A stretch of 64,000 nt of DNA, taken from positions 6,577,001-6,641,000 of the forward strand of contig NC_045148.1 in the NCBI RefSeq assembly GCF_008831285.2, written 5' to 3'. A model generated the notes under the pieces. That model was not told where the DNA came from, searched no databases, and saw only the letters and a program-made list of their open reading frames with translations. How positions within the stretch are numbered: position 1 is the first letter of the stretch; the number at the start of each line of letters is the position of its first letter. This document shows, piece by piece, positions 27,701 through 38,179 of this stretch. The position numbers and the translations under genes were made by a program. Source of the stretch: Nymphaea colorata. Taxonomy: Eukaryota > Streptophyta > Magnoliopsida > Nymphaeales > Nymphaeaceae.

Positions 27701-28760
27701 AAACAGAAAATTCACAGCTGAAAACAGTTAAGTGGAAAGTGCATCTCAACAAAACCATCGCAGGCAAAAAGGTTGGAAGCAAATATAATGCAAAGTTCAC
27801 TATTTCTTTGTCAAACTGCAAAGTGTGGAAATTGCGCCCCCCTCCTGAAAGTCCAGTCGTTCTCCACAATTCATCTTCAAACAACTTAAAACAGTCTAGA
27901 TGCCCCTAGCTCAATTCTCATTAATAGTAACACCCATCAATCTATCTGCTCCATAAGGAAGATAGGTGGTGGGTGCTCTAAATTTGATGCTGCTAAAATT
28001 CTAGAAGTTCCAAAATATAACAGAAAGAAAAGAGAGACGAGAATTTGATGAGAACCAAACTTTACGTAGACAGTAATCGAAGTGCATAAGCAATCAATAA
28101 AGAAAAGTGATAGACAATCGTAACCAGGACGATGGACATTGGGCATTCGAATATCAATGCGAAAAAAAAAACATCAACAATGAAAGGCCGTAAAGAACAT
28201 AAGAAAACAAAGAAAATAAACTGCATGTTAGGGATTTCAGGTTCAATCTTTTCAAATGCTTGTACGCTCCAAGGTCCCAACCCTTCCCACCCCTCCGCCA
28301 AAACAAAGAGGAAATACAGAGGCGAAAATTTATTGGCCATGCATAATCCTAGAATTACCCGCTTCATACGGCCATGGCGCCGTTCTTTGCAGAACTCCAA
28401 GTACCGGAACCAGAGACCTATGTCTCCCTTGAATCGGGTGACGGCCCTCTTGTAAATTTCGAGTATCTTGATAACGCTGGCAGTGTCAGAGACTGATTTC
28501 TTCCACTTCTTCTCGGTGCCCTTCGAGGCGCGGATGATGGCCTTCTTCCGGAGCTTCCTGAGAGAATCGAGCTGCGTCTCGTAGTTGATGTAGGCAATGA
28601 AATCCTGCTTGAGAGGAGATGGCCTCTTCAGGCGGTACTCGAAATCTCGCCGCTTCCTGACAATGTGCCTAATCTCCTGCCTGGTGAAGAGGCCCTTTTT
28701 CTCCAGGTCCTCAAGCTCGTCCACCATCCGCTCGAGCTTGTACTGAACCACGTCCCCCAT
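21725..28760 (-). CDS. UTP6: UTP6-like U3 small nucleolar RNA-associated protein (HAT-repeat)
   Basis: UTP6 is part of the UTP-B module of the small-subunit processome and is needed for nucleolar 18S pre-rRNA processing. Six exons join in frame: 28760-28359, 26861-26208, 25516-25061, 23066-22894, 22096-21913 and 21817-21725, giving 653 residues, close to the plant family size of about 650. All introns are GT-AG. The start is ATG at 28760 (MGDVVQYKLERMVDEL); two codons upstream is only GTG. Residues 1-85 form the UTP6 N-terminal domain, with GLFTRQEIRHIVRKRRDFEY and SPLKQDFIAYINYE. HAT repeats follow, for example LWFRYLEFCKERR (about 118-130), LWIYAASWEFDHNL (about 147-160) and LWVEYLRMELTYLNKLKAR. 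The last exon (IFWRARKIL) ends in CRT-stop. Introns 3 and 4 contain tandem duplications. No frame damage is seen. Confidence 0.96.
22344..22688. repeat. Tandem duplication of about 177 bp inside UTP6 intron 4
   Basis: Unit one starts at 22344 (ttgacgtaatcatgtatatt) and unit two at 22521 (ttgacataatcatgtatatt). Both continue through atcaagcagatccaattc, gctcttaaatatgca, agcataaaacctt and actttgagtaaagttccaaa, with indels between them. Confidence 0.9.
23276..23580. repeat. Tandem duplication of about 154 bp inside UTP6 intron 3
   Basis: Unit one starts at 23276 (atgaccaatacaatactgac) and unit two at 23430 (gtgactaatacaaagctgac). Both contain caaattttagt and gccttgatgaa toward the end. The copies have diverged clearly, so the duplication is not recent. 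Confidence 0.85.
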
Positions 28761-28806
28761 TTTCACAGGCCAGACCTCGACACCACGAAACCAGCACAGA
28801 GGGAGA

Positions 28807-28834
28807 AGAGGAAGAAGAAGAAGAAGAAGAAGAA
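28807..28834. repeat. (GAA)n trinucleotide run in the UTP6 5' leader
   Basis: A gaagaagaag run lies 47-75 bases upstream of the UTP6 ATG, so it reads as CTT repeats in the transcript direction. This is common in plant 5' UTRs. Confidence 0.9.
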
Positions 28835-30176
28835 AAGGAAAACAGGAAGAAGAGGGTTTAAGACGGTAGGGCTTTTTGGGCGGCTATTTGCTGGTTGATC
28901 CGAGGAGGAGATCGGATCGCCAGCGGTCACGCACGCCACGACACGAACTATTGAACGAGCCCGAGATCAAGGAGCACGAATATGAGCCATGTCTTTGCTC
29001 AAAAAATGAGTTAAATATATATTACTTTAGGTCTGAAACAAAAACCAAACCCTTTAATTTTTTAGTATTTTAAATAAAAATATAAACATTTTAATATATT
29101 TATTAAAACTATTTTGATATATAACATGTTTTGAATCAAGTTCTTTTATGAAAAATGTTCATTTTTCTATTATCAAAGGGCTATTACTTTTTGCTTATTA
29201 TAAAAACACTATTAAAAACTAAAAATTGATGAATTAGTATATATTTTGCATCAACTTATCCTTAAAATCATATTGGTAAGGATAGATTAAAAAAAACACT
29301 TTAAATATCTAAGGATCTGTTTTTAATATATTTCAGTAAAGGTTCCATATGGTTGTTTTTAAATGTTGACTTCCATTATCTAATTGCTTGAATTTATGGG
29401 GATTGTAAGGTACAGTCAATGGGGATTGTAATCTCCTTGAGGAGGCTTACTGAGAGACGTACACCCATTGTGAAATTCATCCATCATTAATACCTTATGT
29501 TATCCCATTTCCAGTTCACAATCACATAGATTCTTAATGGAAGTTATGTGTATAATTCCCATCGAAATAGATTTTTAATGTACACTGACTCTTGTTCGTG
29601 TCATTTATATGTTTCGCAACATCATGCAATCTCTTCGCAGCACGTACAAGCCAGAAACGAGTAAGCAAACGATTTTGTCACCAACTGTCAACTATGAACG
29701 GTAAGTCTCATGTTAACATAATCTCCCACATTTTCTTTGCCCAATTATGAACCTTTTTGTTTTTAGGATACTTTGGGAACCTTTTTGTCTTCAAGAATTC
29801 TTGTCTTTTGTATGTTAAGTTAAAAATGACTCAAAATGTTGAACTGTAAATCCACAAATTTAAGAAATAAAATATTATTTCTTTTATGAAAGTATCAAAG
29901 TCTTGGAAAAAGTGCAAATGAAGTGAGGGTGCAGAATGTTACTATGAAGAACGTGGCATTTGCGGGTCATTTAGCATCCATAATAAACTGTTACTGTCAA
30001 GTGATTCTACCTCAACATTGAAACATTGAACTCTATGTTACAGGATCATATGAATATACTCTAGTTTTTAGGATAGTTTTATTAGATAGTAACAATTTGT
30101 TATCAGTACCAAAAAACCTTTTAATGGAGTGTTTGGTGACAGTAAAATTGGTTAGGTTCATTTCGCACTTTAAAAT

Positions 30177-30242
30177 ATATTTCATGAATCTACCTTATTT
30201 TTTAGGAATATATTTCATGAATCTACCTTACTTTTTAGGGCA
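30177..30242. repeat. 33-bp tandem repeat, two copies
   Basis: The unit atatttcatgaatctacctt plus a T-rich tail occurs twice with one substitution in the shared part. Confidence 0.85.
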
Positions 30243-30549
30243 GATGCATGAAACAAAAACATAAAGTTCCTAACAATACTACAAATGAACTAAAAATAAG
30301 ATAATGTGTTCCTAACATCGTACTTGATGGTGCAACAATGGCCAATGTCAACAACCCCATCACAACTGACCAGCGCTGTTGTGACAAGGTGATCTATTGA
30401 ACAGACCTCGTTATTTCACGTTGCTTTAGACGCATCAGGTTATTTTGTCGAGCCATCAATTAAACAATATTTAATATTTTTATGGTAATTTTTCTATAAT
30501 TTTGAGTTGTATAAGCAATACCTTTTACGTATTATTCTTTTTTTGTGTT

Positions 30550-30611
<62 letters not shown>
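30550..30611. repeat. Compound (TC)n(TA)n microsatellite
   Basis: A tctctctc run passes directly into tatatata. Confidence 0.95.
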
Positions 30612-30614
<3 letters not shown>

Positions 30615-31262
30615 AGGTAGAATAGTTACGCTAGCCATAAAATTTTCCATGACTAATGCATAAAGATTTGATTTGTGGTTATTGCAAGTACAAACTACAG
30701 CCAAAATCATGACAAGTGGTTTAGGAAAAATGTGGCTAGTGGAAGCAACAACCACAGTGATGAGTTTATGGTTGAAAAATACTTTCAACCATAATTTTTA
30801 GGTCTATAGCGATGATTTTGACTGGGTTAATAATTATCTTATTCTAAGTAAACAGACAGCCAAGCATGGTTTTATGGTTATTATTTTATCCTTGCTACGA
30901 CAGTTCAAATCTAATACTATGTTCTTAGCATTAACAAAGAGTTAACTGAAGGACCATTATTGATTAATATAAGGTAAAATTGGATTTGCAGCTAAAAACA
31001 ATTTTGTATCTAAGAACTAGTTAAAACATTATGCTTCAATATTTTAATCGTAACGTTTCACCCGTTTTGTTCTTTTTACTGATTCTCGATAGATATATGA
31101 GAGAATATCATGCGAATTCAATGCAATTTAACTTAAATCACCATATGACACCTTACAATATCCAATAAATACAGAAACTTCTTCGATAAAACGACACCGT
31201 TCTCCATTTTGGATAAAGGAACCTCACCACAAATACCATCTTTCAAAGACATAATTTCAAGT

Positions 31263-32924
31263 CTAGCGCCCTCCACCACCGACTCCAACTCCAACTCCAA
31301 CTCCACCTCCGGCACCACCCCCAAGGCCACCTCCCTCCCCACCTCCACCACCAGCACCACCACCAACTCCACCACTACCTCCAGCTCCAACACCACCACC
31401 AGCCCCACCTCCTACTCCACCTCCAACACCACCACCAGCCCCACCTCCTACTCCACCTCCAACACCACCACCTGCTCCACCTGCAACACCACCACCTGCA
31501 CCGCCACCAACTCCAGCACCACCACCACCTCCAGCGCCAGCTCCACCGCCAAATCCTACGTTCACTCCTACACCGAAGCCGAATCCGCCTCCAATACCGG
31601 CACCACCTCCAGGGACGAAACCACCCCCTTGCCCAGGTCCTCCCTCAGCACCACCGCCAGTACCACCACCAGCACCAAAGCCTCCGCCCTGTCCTGACCC
31701 TCCATTAGCACCACCGCCTCCTCCACCTCCAAATCCTCCACCACCACCACCTACACCACCACCAGCACCAAAACCCCCACCTTTGCCAAAACCTCCCTCA
31801 ACACCACCACCACCACCACCACCTCCTCCTCCACCACCTACACCACCACCAGCACCAAAACCCCCACCTTTTCCAAAACCTCCCTCAGCACCACCACCAC
31901 CACCACCAGCACCCCCAACACCACCACCAGCACCAAAACCACCACCCTTTCCATAACCTCCTTCAGCGCCCCCACCGCCACCACCACCTCCAAATCCACC
32001 ACTGCCTGCGCCACCCCCTACACCACCACCAGCACCAAAACCACCACCCTTTCCATAACCTCCTTCAGCGCCCCCACCCCCACCACCACCTCCAAATCCG
32101 CCTGCGCCACCCCCTACACCACCACCAGCACCGAAACCCCCACCTTTTCCAGAACCTCCCTCAGCTCCGCCACCACCACCACCACCTCCAGCACCACCAG
32201 CTCCACCACCTATACCCCCACCAGCACCAAACCCTCCACCTTGTCCACCAGCACCGAAACCCCCACCTTTTCCATAACCTCCCTCAGCTCCGCCACCACC
32301 ACCACCACCACCAACTCCACCACCTATACCCCCACCAGCACCAAACCCTCCACCTTGTCCACCAGCACCACCCCCACCTCCACCTCCAAATCCTCCACCA
32401 CCACCTATACCACCAGCAGCACCACCACCTGCGCCACCTCCCGCACCATATCCTCCGCTATGTCCTGACCCTCCACCAGCTCCACCTCCAAATCCACCAC
32501 CCTTTCCATAACCCCCTTCACCACCACCACCACCACCACCTCCAACTCCTCCGCCTGAACCGCCACCACTGTGTCCATATCCTCCACCAGGATAGCCACC
32601 ACGTGGGTACCTACCACCAGGACCACCATAACCTGGATATCCACCACCAGGATACCCACCACCATATCCACCACCTGGATATCCTCCACCACCGTGCTTT
32701 TCACATTGCTTTGACCCACGACAAGTCTGGCCGTGTCCACGACGAGGACTGCCATACGGGCTATATCCATAATAACCTCGACGGCGAAGCTCTTCGCCAA
32801 ATGCATCTCTCCAGTCATCTTCTACACTGCTGCTACCATAGATAGTCCGAGCAGCAACGTGACCAACAGAGAAAACGGTAAGAACCATCACCACCACCAA
32901 CATTAGCCATTTTGGTGGAGGCAT
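31263..32924 (-). CDS. Very large secreted glycine-rich protein (putative cell-wall structural protein)
   Basis: A single open frame of 553 residues. The ATG at 32924 gives MPPPKWLMLVVVMVLTVFSVGHVAA; earlier in-frame codons are TTG, not ATG. Residues 1-25 are a clear signal peptide, with likely cleavage after HVAA. Residues 26-77 are a non-repetitive charged domain (SVEDDWRDAFGEELRRRGYY) with two cysteines at 68 and 74 (GQTCRGSKQCEKHG). Next come a GGGYPGGGYPGY segment (about 78-125) and a long array of units of the type AEGGYGKGGGFGAGGGVGG. The C-terminus is almost pure GGGAGGGVGG. Signal peptide plus Gly-rich repeats fits structural wall GRPs, which act outside the cell. That role is inferred from family knowledge. 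I do not recognise the N-terminal domain. A TATA-like box lies at 33027-33036. Confidence 0.85.
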   Translation of the reverse strand: MPPPKWLMLVVVMVLTVFSVGHVAARTIYGSSSVEDDWRDAFGEELRRRGYYGYSPYGSPRRGHGQTCRGSKQCEKHGGGGYPGGGYGGGYPGGGYPGYGGPGGRYPRGGYPGGGYGHSGGGSGGGVGGGGGGGGEGGYGKGGGFGGGAGGGSGHSGGYGAGGGAGGGAAGGIGGGGGFGGGGGGGAGGQGGGFGAGGGIGGGVGGGGGGGGAEGGYGKGGGFGAGGQGGGFGAGGGIGGGAGGAGGGGGGGGAEGGSGKGGGFGAGGGVGGGAGGFGGGGGGGGAEGGYGKGGGFGAGGGVGGGAGSGGFGGGGGGGGAEGGYGKGGGFGAGGGVGGAGGGGGGAEGGFGKGGGFGAGGGVGGGGGGGGGGGGVEGGFGKGGGFGAGGGVGGGGGGFGGGGGGGANGGSGQGGGFGAGGGTGGGAEGGPGQGGGFVPGGGAGIGGGFGFGVGVNVGFGGGAGAGGGGGAGVGGGAGGGVAGGAGGGVGGGVGGGAGGGVGGGVGGGAGGGVGAGGSGGVGGGAGGGGGEGGGLGGGAGGGVGVGVGVGGGGR

Positions 32925-33026
32925 ATTTCCCTTATTTACAGCTAGGAAACGGCTGGCGACGGTCTCTAAGACAAACAAGATTACCTTAAGTGGTGGTCGG
33001 GTGAATGCCGATGTAGAAGCAGACTC

Positions 33027-33036
33027 TTTTTTATAG
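33027..33036 (-). promoter_or_regulatory. TATA box of the large glycine-rich protein gene
   Basis: In gene orientation the sequence reads ctataaaaaa, about 105 bases upstream of the ATG. That is a normal distance for a plant TATA box followed by a leader of about 70 bases. Confidence 0.65.
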
Positions 33037-35235
33037 CCTCCACTGGGACTCTAGGTGCCATTAGGAGAGGGCCTTTAATGGACACCCTCTCCCTGCGATG
33101 AATGCAGTTGAAGCAGTGCCATGCGTTTAATCACGAGCAGGGAGGAAGCCGTTCGCCTCTTTGCACAAGAGTGTCAATCATTGATCACAACTGCGGCCTC
33201 TTTTTTTATTTGTTTTTTGCTTTTCTGCTTTTTCTTTTCTTGTATCCTAATATCTGGCAAACTTCTTTGCATGTGAGTCTATTTTATGCACAAGTGAGGT
33301 CATAAATGCCTTAATAATAAAGGTGTGCATTTGCATGAGATTCTTAAAGTGCAACTGCTTATCGGGTCCTTTGCCAGCGAAGAGAAACTACTCAAAGTCC
33401 TTTACTTAGTTGCTGGACGTTAGCTTTAGAATGTTGCGAAGCTGATGAGTATTGCAAAGACATGATTTTGGAACTCATACATGCGTAAATGATCTAAAAA
33501 AAATTTACATGATTTTTATGCAAGTTTTCTCCTTTGATGTGTCTAAATAAGATACAGTAAGGACGAAAGTTCTCATGTATAGGCCGAAGAAGTGCGCAAA
33601 GGTTCATGCATACACGGATGGCAGCTATATGATGGAATGTAAATGCATAACCAGCCATGTCCTTATGTTGCTTGAGTTTTCTCGTGGTGTTTGCTCTTTA
33701 AGCTTGGTGGTCCGGTCTCACTCTTGATCCAGAAAGAACTTATGAAGGAATGTGAATGCAGAATGCAAGAGGATCTGCACCATAAAGGCATGCAGTTGTG
33801 TGCGTGTGACAAATTCATATTGAACCATATCAAAGGTTAATAGTGGTTCTTTAAAATAACCTTTGATTCTGATAATGAACGTCAATTGTCTACCTTTCAT
33901 GAAGTCTTCTCCAAAAAAATTAGAACGCTCACCTGCTTTCCAGACTTGTCAGATGCACGGCCATTATATGCAGATAGTTGGGAAAAAGACTTTCTCATGG
34001 ATATCAACTTCTTCACGGGAAGTCTGATTTTATTTTGGCCATCTTTGCACAGCTAGCAACTGACTTTTGCAGACACCATAAGAATTTTCCTGGTAACTTG
34101 TAGCTTGCACAGGAGCCCATATTGAATTTGGAATATTCCTTCATCTCAAATTCTCAAGGTAGTTAAGTTGCGGACCCAGTGGGAAGGTAGAATGGGCAGG
34201 CCATGGCTGTTAGATGGGTAGTTAATTTTTTATAAGGCATTTTGCATCGCTAGGGGTTTTTGTTTCTACTTTGGAAGAAAGCGAAACTAATTAAGTTGCC
34301 CATTAGTTAGTTTTTTTATCCCCCTTCATAACCCGATCACAATTGCAGTGTAATGCATCCTCAACCAACACTTGCCACAGGAACATATGCTTATAGTTGC
34401 AGTCAAATTGGGATGCCATGGATATATAGGATTCATCATGGTCCATCCCAATGCTGGAATCCAAAGTAGATATATAATGTATTGTCATTGTGGAAATGGG
34501 TTACTTATATTTTAGAAATGAAATCATATCTTTGTTTGAAAATGATATTGGGAGTTAAAGTTTGGCTACAATAGGGTTGAATGAAGCCTAATGAAATGGC
34601 TGCATATTGGGTATTTGTTTTTTGGGTGCTAGGAATCCCATATGGTTGATTTTATGCAAGAGTCCAAAGCCCAATCTTCATGGTGGCTAGGGCGCTGTGG
34701 TGGAAGGCCAGCACATGGAGCCCTGGAGTAGAGAATAATCAAAGATATATACAGTTGTTTCAATGAAAGGAACACCTTGTACAATATTTTCTCCAATAAA
34801 AGTTCGGACGTTTATGCATATCATGACATAGCTAGTCACTTCACTAAATCTAGATCATTTGTCTTTCAGAAAGAAGTTGACAATATCCAACCTGCAAATC
34901 AAGGAAAAATTGAGCAACTGCTGCAAATGATTGAAAGGGGCTGGGCCTCATCAAAGAAGAATAGAGGCCTTGCAGCAGCAACAAAGCAGCTTACTGAGAG
35001 GATTTTTTCCATTGCATTTGATGAATGAAGCAATGTCTACGATGTATAATGACCCCTCTTCGACACAGGCCTCAAATTCCAAGCCAAACTTTAGGAAGAA
35101 CTTGCAACCAACATGTGAAAGGAGGCTGACATTACCATAAATTGAAAAAAAATGCGCATTTGACCAATCCACAGAGATGAAGGAGAGATGTTTGAAGGGC
35201 AGTGAGAACGATATTGCACAACGTACGTTCAGTTT

Positions 35236-35236
<1 letters not shown>

Positions 35237-35266
<30 letters not shown>
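35237..35266. repeat. Poly-T run
   Basis: About 30 consecutive T. The motif acgttcagttt flanks it on both sides, resembling a target-site duplication around a poly-A tail read on the minus strand. Confidence 0.9.
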
Positions 35267-35268
<2 letters not shown>

Positions 35269-35930
35269 GTTCAGTTTACTATGTCATATTTACCAGTATT
35301 AGGACTTCCAACTAGTTAAAAATATGACATCGGAGAAACTTATTCATGTACCCTCAATCTTCATATTTCATGGCTTAAATACCAATATCATGTGCGTTGA
35401 TTGCTAAACTAAAAAGGAAAAAGTTAAGACGCTTGTGTTCGTTGCAGTACCTCCAAATCATATTATAGTATTTATAAGGAAACTAGCTTGATATGTTCAT
35501 TTTGGGCTGTTCACATGGCAACCAAGATTGTCATTTTCGAAAAATCTATATAAAGAGAAAAAGAACACAACATGTTCTACTAAAGAGTTTGATCTTGGGA
35601 TCTTTAGGTTGTCAAAAGTGATGAGCTGTCTCTGTTGGCATAAATCCTATATATAGGACTTTGGGCAACTTAGATTGCTAGCAAAATTAAAAAGATGAGT
35701 ATGCTCAATCTAGGCATGCTTTTTATCATGATGTTAATTTAAAATTTACTGAATAAGTACATGTGGATCATAACTTGCTTTTACCTGCCAGTCAAAAATT
35801 CAAATAGGTAAAACCTACAATGCAAGCATAGACGGCCTTTTGTTGCATGCTAGAGGTGGAGCAAGAAAATTCAGGAAGGAACCATTATTTTAACAAATTC
35901 TCAAGGGGGAGGTCTTTTAAAAAAATGGCA

Positions 35931-35933
<3 letters not shown>

Positions 35934-35983
<50 letters not shown>
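35934..35983. repeat. (AG)n microsatellite
   Basis: An uninterrupted agagagag run of about 50 bases. Confidence 0.97.
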
Positions 35984-35987
<4 letters not shown>

Positions 35988-36954
35988 ATCACTGGAGGAC
36001 TGACATGGGCCACCGGTGATGGCAATTTCCCTTGCTAGGAAAGAGAATATGCTTTGTCAGGGAGAAGTCTTAGAGGACACTAGGTTGAAAAGGTGAGGCC
36101 CCTGTACTGGTAGGGTAAACCGCTGAGCATTTCCCCTTTGCTCTGACTGGCAATTGGATTTAGATGATTTGTTGATGGGTAAAATTAGCCTAGTCATTCT
36201 TTTCCATATCTTATTTTTGAAGAATTTTCATTTAGACAATTACACCTTTGCCCATACTTTCAAATATGGCTTCTCATGTTTTACTTTCTTGGTGTAAATC
36301 AATATTAAGAGTACCTTTTTAATCTAAAAAGGAAGTGCTGTAAAACATAACATTTCATATATGCTAAGATGTCATAGTTTAACTGATGTCATCTGACATG
36401 TTAGAGACAAGTGATGCAAGTATTTTGCATATAAAAAACAAAAAAGTGGGCCCTTAAATGAAAATTTCCATTCATTGTGTAATATTGATAAAAAAACTTC
36501 GATATACACATTCGGAAAATAGGTTCTCAAGACCCTCTAGGTCAGTACTCTTATTAAACTAATGCAAAGAACATAGCTAGATGCATGTGTTTGTATGTCC
36601 TAAAGATAGCAACTTTTTGTTGTATTTATAGTTCAAAACTTAGTAAAGGTCATACATTAGATTTACCTTTAGATAAATACGTGATCTCAGGTAACTACAT
36701 ATCTCACTCCTTCATTGAACGAGTCTTCTTTTTACCTTCTTAATTTCAAAACCTAGATGCCATGTATCCAATTTGAAAGCATAAGAAAGGACTTCTGGAT
36801 TGAATGCATTTCATGTGGCTACTCTATTTCTTGGGTTTGAAAACTAATGAAATTTTTTTACAGGCTAAAGCTTTAAAATTTTCCATGTCAAGCAGTCCTA
36901 TTATACAATAATCGAACACTCGATTCGATAGCTTTCTCATGAAAGCCCAACCCT

Positions 36955-37200
36955 CCCACAACAGAGAGGATTGCCCTACCCAATTAGGACTGCCCATTGG
37001 ACCAGGCTATCTCCAAGAGATCAAGGCAGTGTTGGATGAGTTAAAGGATGTGATGCCATAAAAGTAGCATAGAGCTGTCTTTCCACGACGGGCAATAGGC
37101 CATAAGATTGAGTTAGTGGCCACTGCTACAGCCCCCTCATACCATTAGCTATCCAAGCAAAGCTTCCCATTGCACTTGCTAAGCTGCAAGCATTGAAAAG
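36955..37200 (+). mobile_element. Ty3-gypsy reverse transcriptase scrap
   Basis: Translation gives VLDELKDVMP, two stops, then HRAVFPRRAIGHKIELVATA. This matches the start of gypsy RT domains, where an E-F-x-DVMP segment is followed by PPRR-x-x-DHKIEL. Nothing else of the element is visible nearby, and 37201-38170 shows no recognisable feature. Confidence 0.55.
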
Positions 37201-38179
37201 CCAAATGATGTTTTGCATATTGCTAGCGTTTGCGTATCATTTGATGAGAATATATATTGGCATGGACACACACTCTTTTCCCCAAGGAGTGCTCCTAGAC
37301 TAATCCTTTTTGTTTTCTGGATCTGAAAAAAACATTAATTTTCCTTTTGTTAAAGAGTGGGAATCTTATGATGTGTTGGGAATCTCTTATATGCATGAAA
37401 TGCATCACCTTGCTATCGAAAAATAGACTAGTTTGCCCATGTGCATGAATTATATTGCCCCACTTTTCTATGGAATACATGAAGCAATACCTTTTAAGGA
37501 TGCGTAATTAGCCTGCCCTTTTTAGCATTGACTGTTTGATGAAAAGCATTTCTAGATATGATAGTTTGGGGAGGTAGCACTGTATTCATAAACCCTAGGC
37601 ATAAGCTAATTTGGCATGGAATAATAATAGCTTGATTGGGACCCTTTCTTCTTTTTATAGGCTAGCTGAGTTAGATAGACCCATAATAAGCTTATACCAA
37701 GAGACTTGCCCTTCATAATGAACTCCGTCATCCTAATGGTCTCCTGTCACCTTACCGAGCCAAGTGGATGGGACTATTTGAATTGGATTGGTGTCTATTT
37801 TTTCATTAGCTGATGTAGGGGAGCCACCTGCCACTCACTATTAATTATTTTCTATTACTTTAAAATATTTTAAGGGTTTTTTAAATATAATATATATTTT
37901 TTATATTTGTTAAAATAAATGTAAATACAATTTTGTCCAATTCGTAACCCATGCAATGCTGAACAGCTACTTGATTGAATAGACAAACTGGCCAACTTAT
38001 TTCAAGGGCCGGTTTTTAAGCATTGTGGCAACTTATAAATTCTGGAACTCAACCCTAGCCAAGTAGGAGCTGTTATTAGTAGCTTGATTGGAACTTTGCT
38101 TTCCTCGCACAAGGCAGATATATGCATGGCAACCTAATGAGTTTTGAACGAAAGGGGTAACTAGAAGGTTACTATTAAT

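Larger units (their letters stand above)
28835..31262. other. Intergenic DNA between UTP6 and the large glycine-rich protein gene
   Basis: The first ~150 bases are UTP6 promoter or leader. The rest is strongly AT-rich with no recognisable gene. It includes a 33-bp direct repeat at 30177-30242 and a compound TC/TA microsatellite at 30550-30611. The right end holds the 3' UTR of the minus-strand glycine-rich protein gene. Confidence 0.6.
33037..36950. other. Intergenic DNA, no gene recognised
   Basis: The first few hundred bases are promoter of the minus-strand glycine-rich protein gene. The remainder is AT-rich with short frames. One frame at about 34840-35028 (+) reads GKIEQLLQMIERGWASSKKN and looks protein-like, but it starts from TTG and matches nothing I know. 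A T30 homopolymer lies at about 35237-35266 and an AG microsatellite at 35934-35983. Confidence 0.5.

Noticed and set aside
28758-28766. UTP6 start two codons earlier
   Set aside because: That codon is GTG; the first ATG is at 28760 and matches the family N-terminus (MxDVVQ).
31209-32845. Thr/Ser- and His-rich open frames on the plus strand opposite the large GRP
   Set aside because: They are antisense shadows of the GGN-codon array; composition follows directly from the glycine repeats.
32925-32978. N-terminal extension of the large glycine-rich protein
   Set aside because: It begins with TTG and would put 18 residues ahead of an ideal signal peptide. The TATA box position also fits the ATG at 32924.
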